Below are positions 52,858 through 64,000 of a DNA stretch of 64,000 nucleotides, one piece after another. The first letter of the stretch is position 1. Each line of letters opens with the position of its first letter. Location: positions 149,408,084 to 149,472,083 of the forward strand of contig CM073885.1 in assembly GCA_037176705.1 (NCBI GenBank), in the 5' to 3' direction. A model generated the notes under the pieces. The model had not been told where the DNA came from and made no database searches. It saw only the letters and a list, made by a program, of their open reading frames with translations. This stretch comes from Molossus alvarezi. Taxonomy: Eukaryota; Chordata; Mammalia; Chiroptera; Molossidae. Position numbers and translations under genes: made by a program.

Positions 52858-54814
52858 GCTCTGTCCTAGTTGTTCTTTCCATGATATGACTGGATCTCCC
52901 TATAAAACGAGGAGAATGAATGTTAAAGTGTTCATGTTACTCAAGATCTGTGCATTAACTGAACCCAAATGGAAATATTCCTTCATTCCAACAGTTGTTT
53001 GACTAGAACATGTGTGTTCACACTTTCCCTGCAAAGGTACTTAACTTCCCAGGGAAAAACATGCCACTGAGTGAATGTGGCCCCTGGCTCTCACAGAGTT
53101 TTGCCAAGAATTCAGTATATCCAAGACTGCACCAGCAAGTCTTGTGTCTCTTTGTCTGGAACAAAAGAAACTTACCCTGAGAAGTTTAAGTGTGATTACA
53201 CCTTTACAAATGGACATTTCTTAAACACTTAACCAAAACAACATATGCTTTGAGGATCCTCACGCTCTAGGCTTCATGGAAGCGACTTTGGTGCCACTGA
53301 AGTGAAGAGTTCTAACACAATTCATTTGGAATAGGTTTGGTTGGTATACACTCTCCTACAAACAAAGTAGAGTGAAAAGTATGTCTAAGGACCTATCAAA
53401 AGACAGGTTGCCACATTTCCTTACATGAATACTTTCCACAACTGTACTAAGAACACCTAATCTGAAAAACAGTACAACAGTGGTGGTTCCATTTCGTGTG
53501 AAGCGGGTATAGCCCTAGAATCTTTTTCTCAATATTTGGATATTATTTGAAGAAGGTTGTCTATTGGAACACAGTTCTTTGAACAGAGAGCCACTAAACA
53601 GTCAATTGGACACTGCAACCGTAGTAAGGTTTCCATTCTGCTCTTGAACTGAATGTTATTATATTATTCTGCACAGAAAGAACACCAGACATGAACACTT
53701 TTGACTATGCCAGTGTATTCCCATAGGTGCTTCTGAGAAATAGTCTTGAAACAAGTGAATCAAGACCATTGTTCAAAGACTGACACTCCCTCTTTTAAAT
53801 GGATCACTGTTTTGTTCTAATGGCTGGAAGAAGGGGATTGAGTACTTGTCAGTTATCAAGAAATAAGCTGAATGTGTCACAGGGTATTAGAAAGATCGGT
53901 TCAGGAGGTTCCATTCTTGAACAAGGTACAATTCCAGCATTTCACAATGATGGAAAGCGAGTACTTTGAATTCTCTGGAGAAAACAGGTATCTACTCCTT
54001 ATGTTTTTTGAGGAAATCGGTACAAACAGTGAAATGTATGATGGATCCAAGAATGACACTGATTCATTCGGTAACAACTTTAAAGAATGTGTGTAGAACT
54101 GAATAGGCTATCGATTTCCATGACCTGAACATTGCCCTAACCAATGTGTTTGATTTCTGCAGCCCAGCCTTTGTTGGATATCAAGATGACTCATAGGCAC
54201 TTCCAGGAAAACAACACCTATGCAGGGCTAAAAGGTAGTATGTTGAAAGGCTGCCAAATCAACTAGTACAGGTTGACTTTCCTGGTCCCATAGGAAAGAA
54301 GGCAGACACCTGCATTTACTTACAACACTGTTTAACACTCCAATGTAAAGTATGCCCTGCACACCGGGCATAGTTAGTGTGTAAGTAATTGAAATGGATA
54401 GCCAGGTCCACTGCACAAGTGCATTTTCTCTAGAACACTCCTCTTGTCCTAATTCACAGAGGTGTTCAATGTGAAAAACCCTTGGTTTTGTCAGTGTCTT
54501 CCAATTCATGGATTTACTCCTTGCATGGAGACAACCAATGTTTCAACTACATCACTTTAGATGTGTTCAGTCTCACTGCTTCAAGAATGCACATGTGTGA
54601 CACCAGTAGTTATCAGTCTTTCCATTGATTCCGTCTTGGCCATACGTTGGTTCACTGTTCTGAGTAAGAATCATGTGAAACCAACTGCTACAGCAGAAAC
54701 CAAGCTTTTTCCAAGGATCGCCTTCAAAAATGGGCTTCAATACGATCCAATCTTTGAAACCATGAACAACGCAGAACACAAAAAGGGATAACTTTTGATT
54801 CTACACATAAGTGT
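52858..54814 (+). repeat. Satellite monomer copy 28 (type H), 1,957 bp
   Basis: It has the type H cluster and t561, with c1804. It is the first half of the second H-I dimer. Confidence 0.96.
53492..53508 (+). promoter_or_regulatory. CENP-B box, copy 28
   Basis: All 17 bases are identical to copy 1. Confidence 0.82.
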
Positions 54815-56772
54815 GCTCTGTCCTAGTTGTTCTTTCCATGATATGACTGGATCTCCCTATAAAACGAGGAGAATGAATGTTAAAGTGTTCATGTTACTCA
54901 AGATCTGTGCATTAACTGAACCCAAATGGAAATATTCCTTCATTCCAACAGTTGTTTGACTAGAACATGTGTGTTCACACTTTCCCTGCAAAGGTACTTA
55001 ACTTCCCAGGGAAAAACATGCCACTGAGTGAATGTGGCCCCTGGCTCTCACAGAGTTTTGCCAAGAATTCAGTATATCCAAGACTGCACCAGCAAGTCTT
55101 GTGTCTCTTTGTCTGGAACAAAAGAAACTTACCCTGAGAAGTTTAAGTGTGATTACACCTTTACAAATGGACATTTCTTAAACACTTAACCAAAACAACA
55201 TATGCTTTGAGGATCCTCACGCTCTAGGCTTCATGGAAGCGACTTTTGTGCCACTGAAGTGAAGAGTTCTAACACAATTCATTTGGAATAGCTTTGGTTT
55301 GTATACACTCCCCTAAAAACAAAGTAGAGTGAAAAGTATGTCTAAGGACCTATCAAAAGACAGGTTGCCACATTTCCTTACATGAATACTTTCCACAACT
55401 CTACTAAGAACACCTAATCTGAAAAACAGTACAACAGTGGTGGTTCCATTTCGTGTGAAGCGGGTATAGCCCTAGAATCTTTTTCTCAATATTTGGATAT
55501 TATTTGAAGAAGGTTGTCTATTGGAACACAGTTCTTTGAACAGAGAGCCACTAAACAGTCAATTGGACACTGCAACCGTAGTAAGGTTTCCATTCTGCTC
55601 TTGAACTGACTGTTATTATATTATTCTGCACAGAAAGAACACCAGTCATGAACACTTTTGACTATGCCAGTGTATTCCCATAGGTGCTTCGGAGAAATAG
55701 TCTTGAAACAAGTGAATCCATGACCATTGTTCAAAGACTGACACTCCCTCTTTTAAATGGATCACTTTTTTGTTCTAATGGCTGGAATAAGGGGATTGAG
55801 TACTTGTCAGTTATCAAGAAATAGGCTGAATGTGTCACAGGGTATTAGAAAGATCGGTTCAGGAGGTTCCATTCTTGAACAAGGTACAATTCCAGCATTT
55901 CACAATGATGGAAAGCGAGTACTTTGAATTCTCTGGAGAAAACAGGTATCTACTCCTTATGTTTTTTGAGGAAATCGGTACAAACAGTGAAATGTATGAT
56001 GGATCCAAGAATGACACTGATTCATTCGGTAACAACTTTAAAGAATGTGTGTAGAACTGAATAGGCTATCGATTTCCATGACCTGAACATTGCCCTAACC
56101 AATGTGTTTGATTTCTGCAGCCCAGCCTTTGTTGGATATCAAGATGACTCATAGGCACTTCCAGGAAAACAACACCTATGCAGGGCTAAAAGGTAGTATG
56201 TTGAAAGGCTGCCAAATCAACTAGTACAGGTTGACTTTCCTGGTCCCATAGGAAAGAAGGCAGACACCTGCATTTACTTACAACACTGTTTAACACTCCA
56301 ATGTAAAGTATGCCCTGCACACCGGGCATAGTTAGTGTGTAAGTAATTGAAATGGATAGCCAGGTCCACTGCACAAGTGCATTTTCTCTAGAACACTCCT
56401 CTTGTCCTAATTCACAGAGGTGTTCAATGTGAAAAACCCTTGGTTTTGTCAGTGTCTTCCAATTCATGGATTTACTCCTTGCATGGAGACAACCAATGTT
56501 TCAACTACATCACTTTAGATGTGTTCAGTCTCACTGCTTCAAGAATGCACATGTGTGACACCAGTAGTTATCAGTCTTTCCATTGATTCCGTCTTGGCCA
56601 TACGTTGGTTCACTGTTCTGAGTAAGAATCATGTGAAACCAACTGCTACAGCAGAAACCAAGCTTTTTCCAAGGATCGCCTTCAAAAATGGGCTTCAATA
56701 CGACCCAATCTTTGAAACCATGAACAACGCAGAACACAAAAAGGGATAACTTTTGATTCTACACATAAGTGT
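54815..56772 (+). repeat. Satellite monomer copy 29 (type I)
   Basis: It matches copy 27 (c478, c497, a502, c587, t1029, c1890) except for c1804. It closes the second H-I dimer. Confidence 0.96.
55449..55465 (+). promoter_or_regulatory. CENP-B box, copy 29
   Basis: All 17 bases are identical to copy 1. Confidence 0.82.
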
Positions 56773-58730
56773 GCTCTGTCCTAGTTGTTCTTTCCATGAT
56801 ATGACTGGATCTCCCTATAAAACGAGGAGAATGAATGTTAAAGTGTTCATGTTACTCAAGATCTGTGCATTAACTGAACCCAAATGGAAATATTCCTTCA
56901 TTCCAACAGTTGTTTGACTAGAACATGTGTGTTCACACTTTCCCTGCAAAGGTACTTAACTTCCCAGGGAAAAACATGCCACTGAGTGAATGTGGCCCCT
57001 GGCTCTCACAGAGTTTTGCCAAGAATTCAGTATATCCAAGACTGCACCAGCAAGTCTTGTGTCTCTTTGTCTGGAACAAAAGAAACTTACACTGAGAAGT
57101 TTAAGTGTGATTACACCTTTACAAATGGACATTTCTTAAACACTTAACCAAAACAACATATGCTTTGAGGATCCTCACGCTCTAGGCTTCATGGAAGCGA
57201 CTTTGGTGCCACTGAAGTGAAGAGTTCTAACACAATTCATTTGGAATAGGTTTGGTTGGTATACACTCTCCTACAAACAAAGTAGAGTGAAAAGTATGTC
57301 TAAGGACCTATCAAAAGACAGGTTGCCACATTCCCTTACATGAATACTTTCCACAACTGTACTAAGAACACCTAATCTGAAAAACAGTACAACAGTGGTG
57401 GTTCCATTTCGTGTGAAGCGGGTATAGCCCTAGAATCTTTTTCTCAATATTTGGATATTATTTGAAGAAGGTTGTCTATTGGAACACAGTTCTTTGAACA
57501 GAGAGCCACTAAACAGTCAATTGGACACTGCAACCGTAGTAAGGTTTCCATTCTGCTCTTGAACTGACTGTTATTATATTATTCTGCACAGAAAGGACAC
57601 CAGTCATGAACACTTTTGACTATGCCAGTGTATTCCCATAGGTGCTTCGGAGAAATAGTCTTGAAACAAGTGAATCCATGACCATTGTTCAAAGACTGAC
57701 ACTCCCTCTTTTAAATGGATCACTTTTTTGTTCTAATGGCTGGAATAAGGGGATTGAGTACTTGTCAGTTATCAAGAAATAGGCTGAATGTGTCACAGGG
57801 AATTAGAAAGATCGGTTCAGGAGGTTCCATTCTTGAACAAGGTACAATTCCAGCATTTCACAATGATGGAAAGCGAGTACTTTGAATTCTCTGGAGAAAA
57901 CAGGTATCTACTCCTTATGTTTTTTGAGGAAATCGGTACAAACAGTGAAATGTATGATGGATCCAAGAATGACACTGATTCATTCGGTAACAACTTTAAA
58001 GAATGTGTGTAGAACTGAATAGGCTATCGATTTCCATGACCTGAACATTGCCCTAACCAATGTGTTTGATTTCTGCAGCCCAGCCTTTGTTGGATATCAA
58101 GATGACTCATAGGCACTTCCAGGAAAACAACACCTATGCAGGGCTAAAAGGTAGTATGTTGAAAGGCTGCCAAATCAACTAGTACAGGTTGACTTTCCTG
58201 GTCCCATAGGAAAGAAGGCAGACACCTGCATTTACTTACAACACTGTTTAACACTCCAATGTAAAGTATGCCCTGCACACCGGGCATAGTTAGTGTGTAA
58301 GTAATTGAAATGGATAGCCAGGTCCACTGCACAAGTGCATTTTCTCTAGAACACTCCTCTTGTCCTAATTCACAGAGGTGTTCAATGTGAAAAACCCTTG
58401 GTTTTGTCAGTGTCTTCCAATTCATGGATTTACTCCTTGCATGGAGACAACCAATGTTTCAACTACATCACTTTAGATGTGTTCAGTCTCACTGCTTCAA
58501 GAATGCACATGTGTGACACCAGTAGTTATCAGTCTTTCCATTGATTCCGTCTTGGCCATACGTTGGTTCACTGTTCTGAGTAAGAATCATGTGAAACCAA
58601 CTGCTACAGCAGAAACCAAGCTTTTTCCAAGGATCGCCTTCAAAAATGGGCTTCAATACGATCCAATCTTTGAAACCATGAACAACGCAGAACACAAAAA
58701 GGGATAACTTTTGATTCTACACATAAGTGT
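56773..58730 (+). repeat. Satellite monomer copy 30 (type J)
   Basis: Type J has a319, t346, g433, g486, c561, c796, g824, a919, a999, a1029 and t1898. The g824 change is found only in copies 30-33. Confidence 0.97.
57407..57423 (+). promoter_or_regulatory. CENP-B box, copy 30
   Basis: All 17 bases are identical to copy 1. Confidence 0.82.
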
Positions 58731-60688
58731 GCTCTGTCCTAGTTGTTCTTTCCATGATATGACTGGATCTCCCTATAAAACGAGGAGAATGAATGTTAAA
58801 GTGTTCATGTTACTCAAGATCTGTGCATTAACTGAACCCAAATGGAAATATTCCTTCATTCCAACAGTTGTTTGACTAGAACATGTGTGTTCACACTTTC
58901 CCTGCAAAGGTACTTAACTTCCCAGGGAAAAACATGCCACTGAGTGAATGTGGCCCCTGGCTCTCACAGAGTTTTGCCAAGAATTCAGTATATCCAAGAC
59001 TGCACCAGCAAGTCTTGTGTCTCTTTGTCTGGAACAAAAGAAACTTACACTGAGAAGTTTAAGTGTGATTACACCTTTACAAATGGACATTTCTTAAACA
59101 CTTAACCAAAACAACATATGCTTTGAGGATCCTCACGCTCTAGGCTTCATGGAAGCGACTTTGGTGCCACTGAAGTGAAGAGTTCTAACACAATTCATTT
59201 GGAATAGGTTTGGTTGGTATACACTCTCCTACAAACAAAGTAGAGTGAAAAGTATGTCTAAGGACCTATCAAAAGACAGGTTGCCACATTCCCTTACATG
59301 AATACTTTCCACAACTGTACTAAGAACACCTAATCTGAAAAACAGTACAACAGTGGTGGTTCCATTTCGTGTGAAGCGGGTATAGCCCTAGAATCTTTTT
59401 CTCAATATTTGGATATTATTTGAAGAAGGTTGTCTATTGGAACACAGTTCTTTGAACAGAGAGCCACTAAACAGTCAATTGGACACTGCAACCGTAGTAA
59501 GGTTTCCATTCTGCTCTTGAACTGACTGTTATTATATTATTCTGCACAGAAAGGACACCAGTCATGAACACTTTTGACTATGCCAGTGTATTCCCATAGG
59601 TGCTTCGGAGAAATAGTCTTGAAACAAGTGAATCCATGACCATTGTTCAAAGACTGACACTCCCTCTTTTAAATGGATCACTTTTTTGTTCTAATGGCTG
59701 GAATAAGGGGATTGAGTACTTGTCAGTTATCAAGAAATAGGCTGAATGTGTCACAGGGAATTAGAAAGATCGGTTCAGGAGGTTCCATTCTTGAACAAGG
59801 TACAATTCCAGCATTTCACAATGATGGAAAGCGAGTACTTTGAATTCTCTGGAGAAAACAGGTATCTACTCCTTATGTTTTTTGAGGAAATCGGTACAAA
59901 CAGTGAAATGTATGATGGATCCAAGAATGACACTGATTCATTCGGTAACAACTTTAAAGAATGTGTGTAGAACTGAATAGGCTATCGATTTCCATGACCT
60001 GAACATTGCCCTAACCAATGTGTTTGATTTCTGCAGCCCAGCCTTTGTTGGATATCAAGATGACTCATAGGCACTTCCAGGAAAACAACACCTATGCAGG
60101 GCTAAAAGGTAGTATGTTGAAAGGCTGCCAAATCAACTAGTACAGGTTGACTTTCCTGGTCCCATAGGAAAGAAGGCAGACACCTGCATTTACTTACAAC
60201 ACTGTTTAACACTCCAATGTAAAGTATGCCCTGCACACCGGGCATAGTTAGTGTGTAAGTAATTGAAATGGATAGCCAGGTCCACTGCACAAGTGCATTT
60301 TCTCTAGAACACTCCTCTTGTCCTAATTCACAGAGGTGTTCAATGTGAAAAACCCTTGGTTTTGTCAGTGTCTTCCAATTCATGGATTTACTCCTTGCAT
60401 GGAGACAACCAATGTTTCAACTACATCACTTTAGATGTGTTCAGTCTCACTGCTTCAAGAATGCACATGTGTGACACCAGTAGTTATCAGTCTTTCCATT
60501 GATTCCGTCTTGGCCATACGTTGGTTCACTGTTCTGAGTAAGAATCATGTGAAACCAACTGCTACAGCAGAAACCAAGCTTTTTCCAAGGATCGCCTTCA
60601 AAAATGGGCTTCAATACGACCCAATCTTTGAAACCATGAACAACGCAGAACACAAAAAGGGATAACTTTTGATTCTACACATAAGTGT
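58731..60688 (+). repeat. Satellite monomer copy 31 (type J)
   Basis: It matches copy 30 except for c1890, which it shares with the type I copies 27 and 29. Confidence 0.97.
59365..59381 (+). promoter_or_regulatory. CENP-B box, copy 31
   Basis: All 17 bases are identical to copy 1. Confidence 0.82.
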
Positions 60689-62646
60689 GCTCTGTCCTAG
60701 TTGTTCTTTCCATGATATGACTGGATCTCCCTATAAAACGAGGAGAATGAATGTTAAAGTGTTCATGTTACTCAAGATCTGTGCATTAACTGAACCCAAA
60801 TGGAAATATTCCTTCATTCCAACAGTTGTTTGACTAGAACATGTGTGTTCACACTTTCCCTGCAAAGGTACTTAACTTCCCAGGGAAAAACATGCCACTG
60901 AGTGAATGTGGCCCCTGGCTCTCACAGAGTTTTGCCAAGAATTCAGTATATCCAAGACTGCACCAGCAAGTCTTGTGTCTCTTTGTCTGGAACAAAAGAA
61001 ACTTACACTGAGAAGTTTAAGTGTGATTACACCTTTACAAATGGACATTTCTTAAACACTTAACCAAAACAACATATGCTTTGAGGATCCTCACGCTCTA
61101 GGCTTCATGGAAGCGACTTTGGTGCCACTGAAGTGAAGAGTTCTAACACAATTCATTTGGAATAGGTTTGGTTGGTATACACTCTCCTACAAACAAAGTA
61201 GAGTGAAAAGTATGTCTAAGGACCTATCAAAAGACAGGTTGCCACATTCCCTTACATGAATACTTTCCACAACTGTACTAAGAACACCTAATCTGAAAAA
61301 CAGTACAACAGTGGTGGTTCCATTTCGTGTGAAGCGGGTATAGCCCTAGAATCTTTTTCTCAATATTTGGATATTATTTGAAGAAGGTTGTCTATTGGAA
61401 CACAGTTCTTTGAACAGAGAGCCACTAAACAGTCAATTGGACACTGCAACCGTAGTAAGGTTTCCATTCTGCTCTTGAACTGACTGTTATTATATTATTC
61501 TGCACAGAAAGGACACCAGTCATGAACACTTTTGACTATGCCAGTGTATTCCCATAGGTGCTTCGGAGAAATAGTCTTGAAACAAGTGAATCCATGACCA
61601 TTGTTCAAAGACTGACACTCCCTCTTTTAAATGGATCACTTTTTTGTTCTAATGGCTGGAATAAGGGGATTGAGTACTTGTCAGTTATCAAGAAATAGGC
61701 TGAATGTGTCACAGGGAATTAGAAAGATCGGTTCAGGAGGTTCCATTCTTGAACAAGGTACAATTCCAGCATTTCACAATGATGGAAAGCGAGTACTTTG
61801 AATTCTCTGGAGAAAACAGGTATCTACTCCTTATGTTTTTTGAGGAAATCGGTACAAACAGTGAAATGTATGATGGATCCAAGAATGACACTGATTCATT
61901 CGGTAACAACTTTAAAGAATGTGTGTAGAACTGAATAGGCTATCGATTTCCATGACCTGAACATTGCCCTAACCAATGTGTTTGATTTCTGCAGCCCAGC
62001 CTTTGTTGGATATCAAGATGACTCATAGGCACTTCCAGGAAAACAACACCTATGCAGGGCTAAAAGGTAGTATGTTGAAAGGCTGCCAAATCAACTAGTA
62101 CAGGTTGACTTTCCTGGTCCCATAGGAAAGAAGGCAGACACCTGCATTTACTTACAACACTGTTTAACACTCCAATGTAAAGTATGCCCTGCACACCGGG
62201 CATAGTTAGTGTGTAAGTAATTGAAATGGATAGCCAGGTCCACTGCACAAGTGCATTTTCTCTAGAACACTCCTCTTGTCCTAATTCACAGAGGTGTTCA
62301 ATGTGAAAAACCCTTGGTTTTGTCAGTGTCTTCCAATTCATGGATTTACTCCTTGCATGGAGACAACCAATGTTTCAACTACATCACTTTAGATGTGTTC
62401 AGTCTCACTGCTTCAAGAATGCACATGTGTGACACCAGTAGTTATCAGTCTTTCCATTGATTCCGTCTTGGCCATACGTTGGTTCACTGTTCTGAGTAAG
62501 AATCATGTGAAACCAACTGCTACAGCAGAAACCAAGCTTTTTCCAAGGATCGCCTTCAAAAATGGGCTTCAATACGATCCAATCTTTGAAACCATGAACA
62601 ACGCAGAACACAAAAAGGGATAACTTTTGATTCTACACATAAGTGT
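60689..62646 (+). repeat. Satellite monomer copy 32 (type J)
   Basis: I saw no difference from copy 30. It is the last complete copy. Confidence 0.97.
61323..61339 (+). promoter_or_regulatory. CENP-B box, copy 32
   Basis: All 17 bases are identical to copy 1. Confidence 0.82.
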
Positions 62647-64000
62647 GCTCTGTCCTAGTTGTTCTTTCCATGATATGACTGGATCTCCCTATAAAACGAG
62701 GAGAATGAATGTTAAAGTGTTCATGTTACTCAAGATCTGTGCATTAACTGAACCCAAATGGAAATATTCCTTCATTCCAACAGTTGTTTGACTAGAACAT
62801 GTGTGTTCACACTTTCCCTGCAAAGGTACTTAACTTCCCAGGGAAAAACATGCCACTGAGTGAATGTGGCCCCTGGCTCTCACAGAGTTTTGCCAAGAAT
62901 TCAGTATATCCAAGACTGCACCAGCAAGTCTTGTGTCTCTTTGTCTGGAACAAAAGAAACTTACACTGAGAAGTTTAAGTGTGATTACACCTTTACAAAT
63001 GGACATTTCTTAAACACTTAACCAAAACAACATATGCTTTGAGGATCCTCACGCTCTAGGCTTCATGGAAGCGACTTTGGTGCCACTGAAGTGAAGAGTT
63101 CTAACACAATTCATTTGGAATAGGTTTGGTTGGTATACACTCTCCTACAAACAAAGTAGAGTGAAAAGTATGTCTAAGGACCTATCAAAAGACAGGTTGC
63201 CACATTCCCTTACATGAATACTTTCCACAACTGTACTAAGAACACCTAATCTGAAAAACAGTACAACAGTGGTGGTTCCATTTCGTGTGAAGCGGGTATA
63301 GCCCTAGAATCTTTTTCTCAATATTTGGATATTATTTGAAGAAGGTTGTCTATTGGAACACAGTTCTTTGAACAGAGAGCCACTAAACAGTCAATTGGAC
63401 ACTGCAACCGTAGTAAGGTTTCCATTCTGCTCTTGAACTGACTGTTATTATATTATTCTGCACAGAAAGGACACCAGTCATGAACACTTTTGACTATGCC
63501 AGTGTATTCCCATAGGTGCTTCGGAGAAATAGTCTTGAAACAAGTGAATCCATGACCATTGTTCAAAGACTGACACTCCCTCTTTTAAATGGATCACTTT
63601 TTTGTTCTAATGGCTGGAATAAGGGGATTGAGTACTTGTCAGTTATCAAGAAATAGGCTGAATGTGTCACAGGGAATTAGAAAGATCGGTTCAGGAGGTT
63701 CCATTCTTGAACAAGGTACAATTCCAGCATTTCACAATGATGGAAAGCGAGTACTTTGAATTCTCTGGAGAAAACAGGTATCTACTCCTTATGTTTTTTG
63801 AGGAAATCGGTACAAACAGTGAAATGTATGATGGATCCAAGAATGACACTGATTCATTCGGTAACAACTTTAAAGAATGTGTGTAGAACTGAATAGGCTA
63901 TCGATTTCCATGACCTGAACATTGCCCTAACCAATGTGTTTGATTTCTGCAGCCCAGCCTTTGTTGGATATCAAGATGACTCATAGGCACTTCCAGGAAA
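62647..64000 (+). repeat. Satellite monomer copy 33 (type J), truncated by the window edge
   Basis: The first 1,354 bp of a type J copy are present (g433, g486, g824, a919). The missing part includes the informative 1362-1898 region, so its tail class is unknown. Confidence 0.97.
63281..63297 (+). promoter_or_regulatory. CENP-B box, copy 33
   Basis: It is intact in the truncated last copy. Confidence 0.82.

Larger units (their letters stand above)
52858..56772 (+). repeat. Higher-order unit H-I, second round (2 monomers, 3,915 bp)
   Basis: Copies 28 and 29 repeat copies 26 and 27. The rounds differ at 561 in the H half and at 1804 in the I half. Confidence 0.85.
1..64000 (+). repeat. Tandem satellite array, 1,958-bp monomer, 32 full copies plus one partial
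   Basis: The same 1,958-bp sequence recurs head to tail across the whole window. Copy lengths are 1,958 except 1,959 (copy 7), 1,954 (copies 22 and 24) and 1,957 (copies 25, 26 and 28). No copy is inverted and nothing interrupts the array, which continues past both edges. I found about 61 variable positions in the 33 copies, many shared by several copies in ordered patterns (higher-order structure). Each copy has one exact CENP-B box. GC is about 40% by eye and CpG is strongly under-represented. Known large mammalian tandem families are either centromeric satellites or euchromatic macrosatellites. The CENP-B box, lack of genes and AT richness favour the first. The species and family are not recognised. 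Confidence 0.98.

Noticed and set aside
1..64000. Euchromatic macrosatellite (like DXZ4 or D4Z4) as the identity
   Set aside because: Those arrays are GC-rich, CpG-rich or carry a gene or CTCF sites. This one is AT-rich, CpG-poor and geneless and has a CENP-B box. It is not fully excluded without mapping.
1..64000. Assembly collapse or artificial duplication as the cause of the near-identical copies
   Set aside because: Copies carry ordered, shared variants in classes with different lags and private indels, which a copying artefact would not produce. The copy number itself cannot be verified from sequence alone.
1..64000. CRISPR array or bacterial repeat
   Set aside because: The unit is far too long, there are no spacers or genes, and the CpG depletion is of vertebrate type.

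Overview
The window is one uninterrupted head-to-tail tandem array. A monomer of 1,958 bp is repeated 32 full times, plus a 33rd copy cut off by the right edge (about 32.7 copies), all in the same orientation. Copies differ at a handful of positions each (roughly 1% or less by eye). I see no unique sequence, transposon insertion, inversion, microsatellite or telomere repeat. Monomer phase is arbitrary and is taken from base 1 of the window. 'Monomer position' below means numbering within copy 1, which occupies bases 1-1958.

No gene is supported. The longest frames are under 100 codons, overlap each other on opposite strands, recur only because the DNA recurs, and are broken or extended by single changes in some copies. 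This is satellite DNA. Composition by eye is about 40% GC, with 20 CpGs in copy 1 (about a quarter of the number expected). That points to a CpG-methylating vertebrate, most likely a mammal. I cannot name the species or a known satellite family.

The key motif is at monomer positions 635-651: TTTCGTGTGAAGCGGGT matches all nine essential bases of the CENP-B box (NTTCGNNNNANNCGGGN). It is intact in all 33 copies. A near-identical, uninterrupted array with one CENP-B box per unit is what a mammalian centromeric satellite looks like. Here the unit is about eleven times longer than primate alpha satellite (171 bp), so boxes are spaced about 1.96 kb apart.

Layout by variant class: copies 1-4 (bases 1-7832) are A-B-A-A'. 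Copies 5-10 (7833-19581) are two rounds of a three-monomer higher-order unit C-B-D. Copies 11-16 (19582-31329) are a C/B mosaic, B', three A' and a B'. Copies 17-20 (31330-39161) are E-E-E and a C-like copy. Copies 21-24 (39162-46985) are two rounds of a dimer F-G. Copies 25-29 (46986-56772) are H-H-I-H-I. Copies 30-33 (56773-64000) are nearly identical J copies. The left two thirds carry G or C at monomer position 1898. T appears first in copies 22 and 24 and is in every copy from 24 to 32. The array therefore records several local homogenisation events with periods of one, two and three monomers.

Two things look unusual beyond the centromere-like motif. Differences between copies are dominated by transversions (about 43 against 18 transitions in my hand tally). 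Type H copies also carry a short segment with clustered differences, as if imported from a more diverged repeat.
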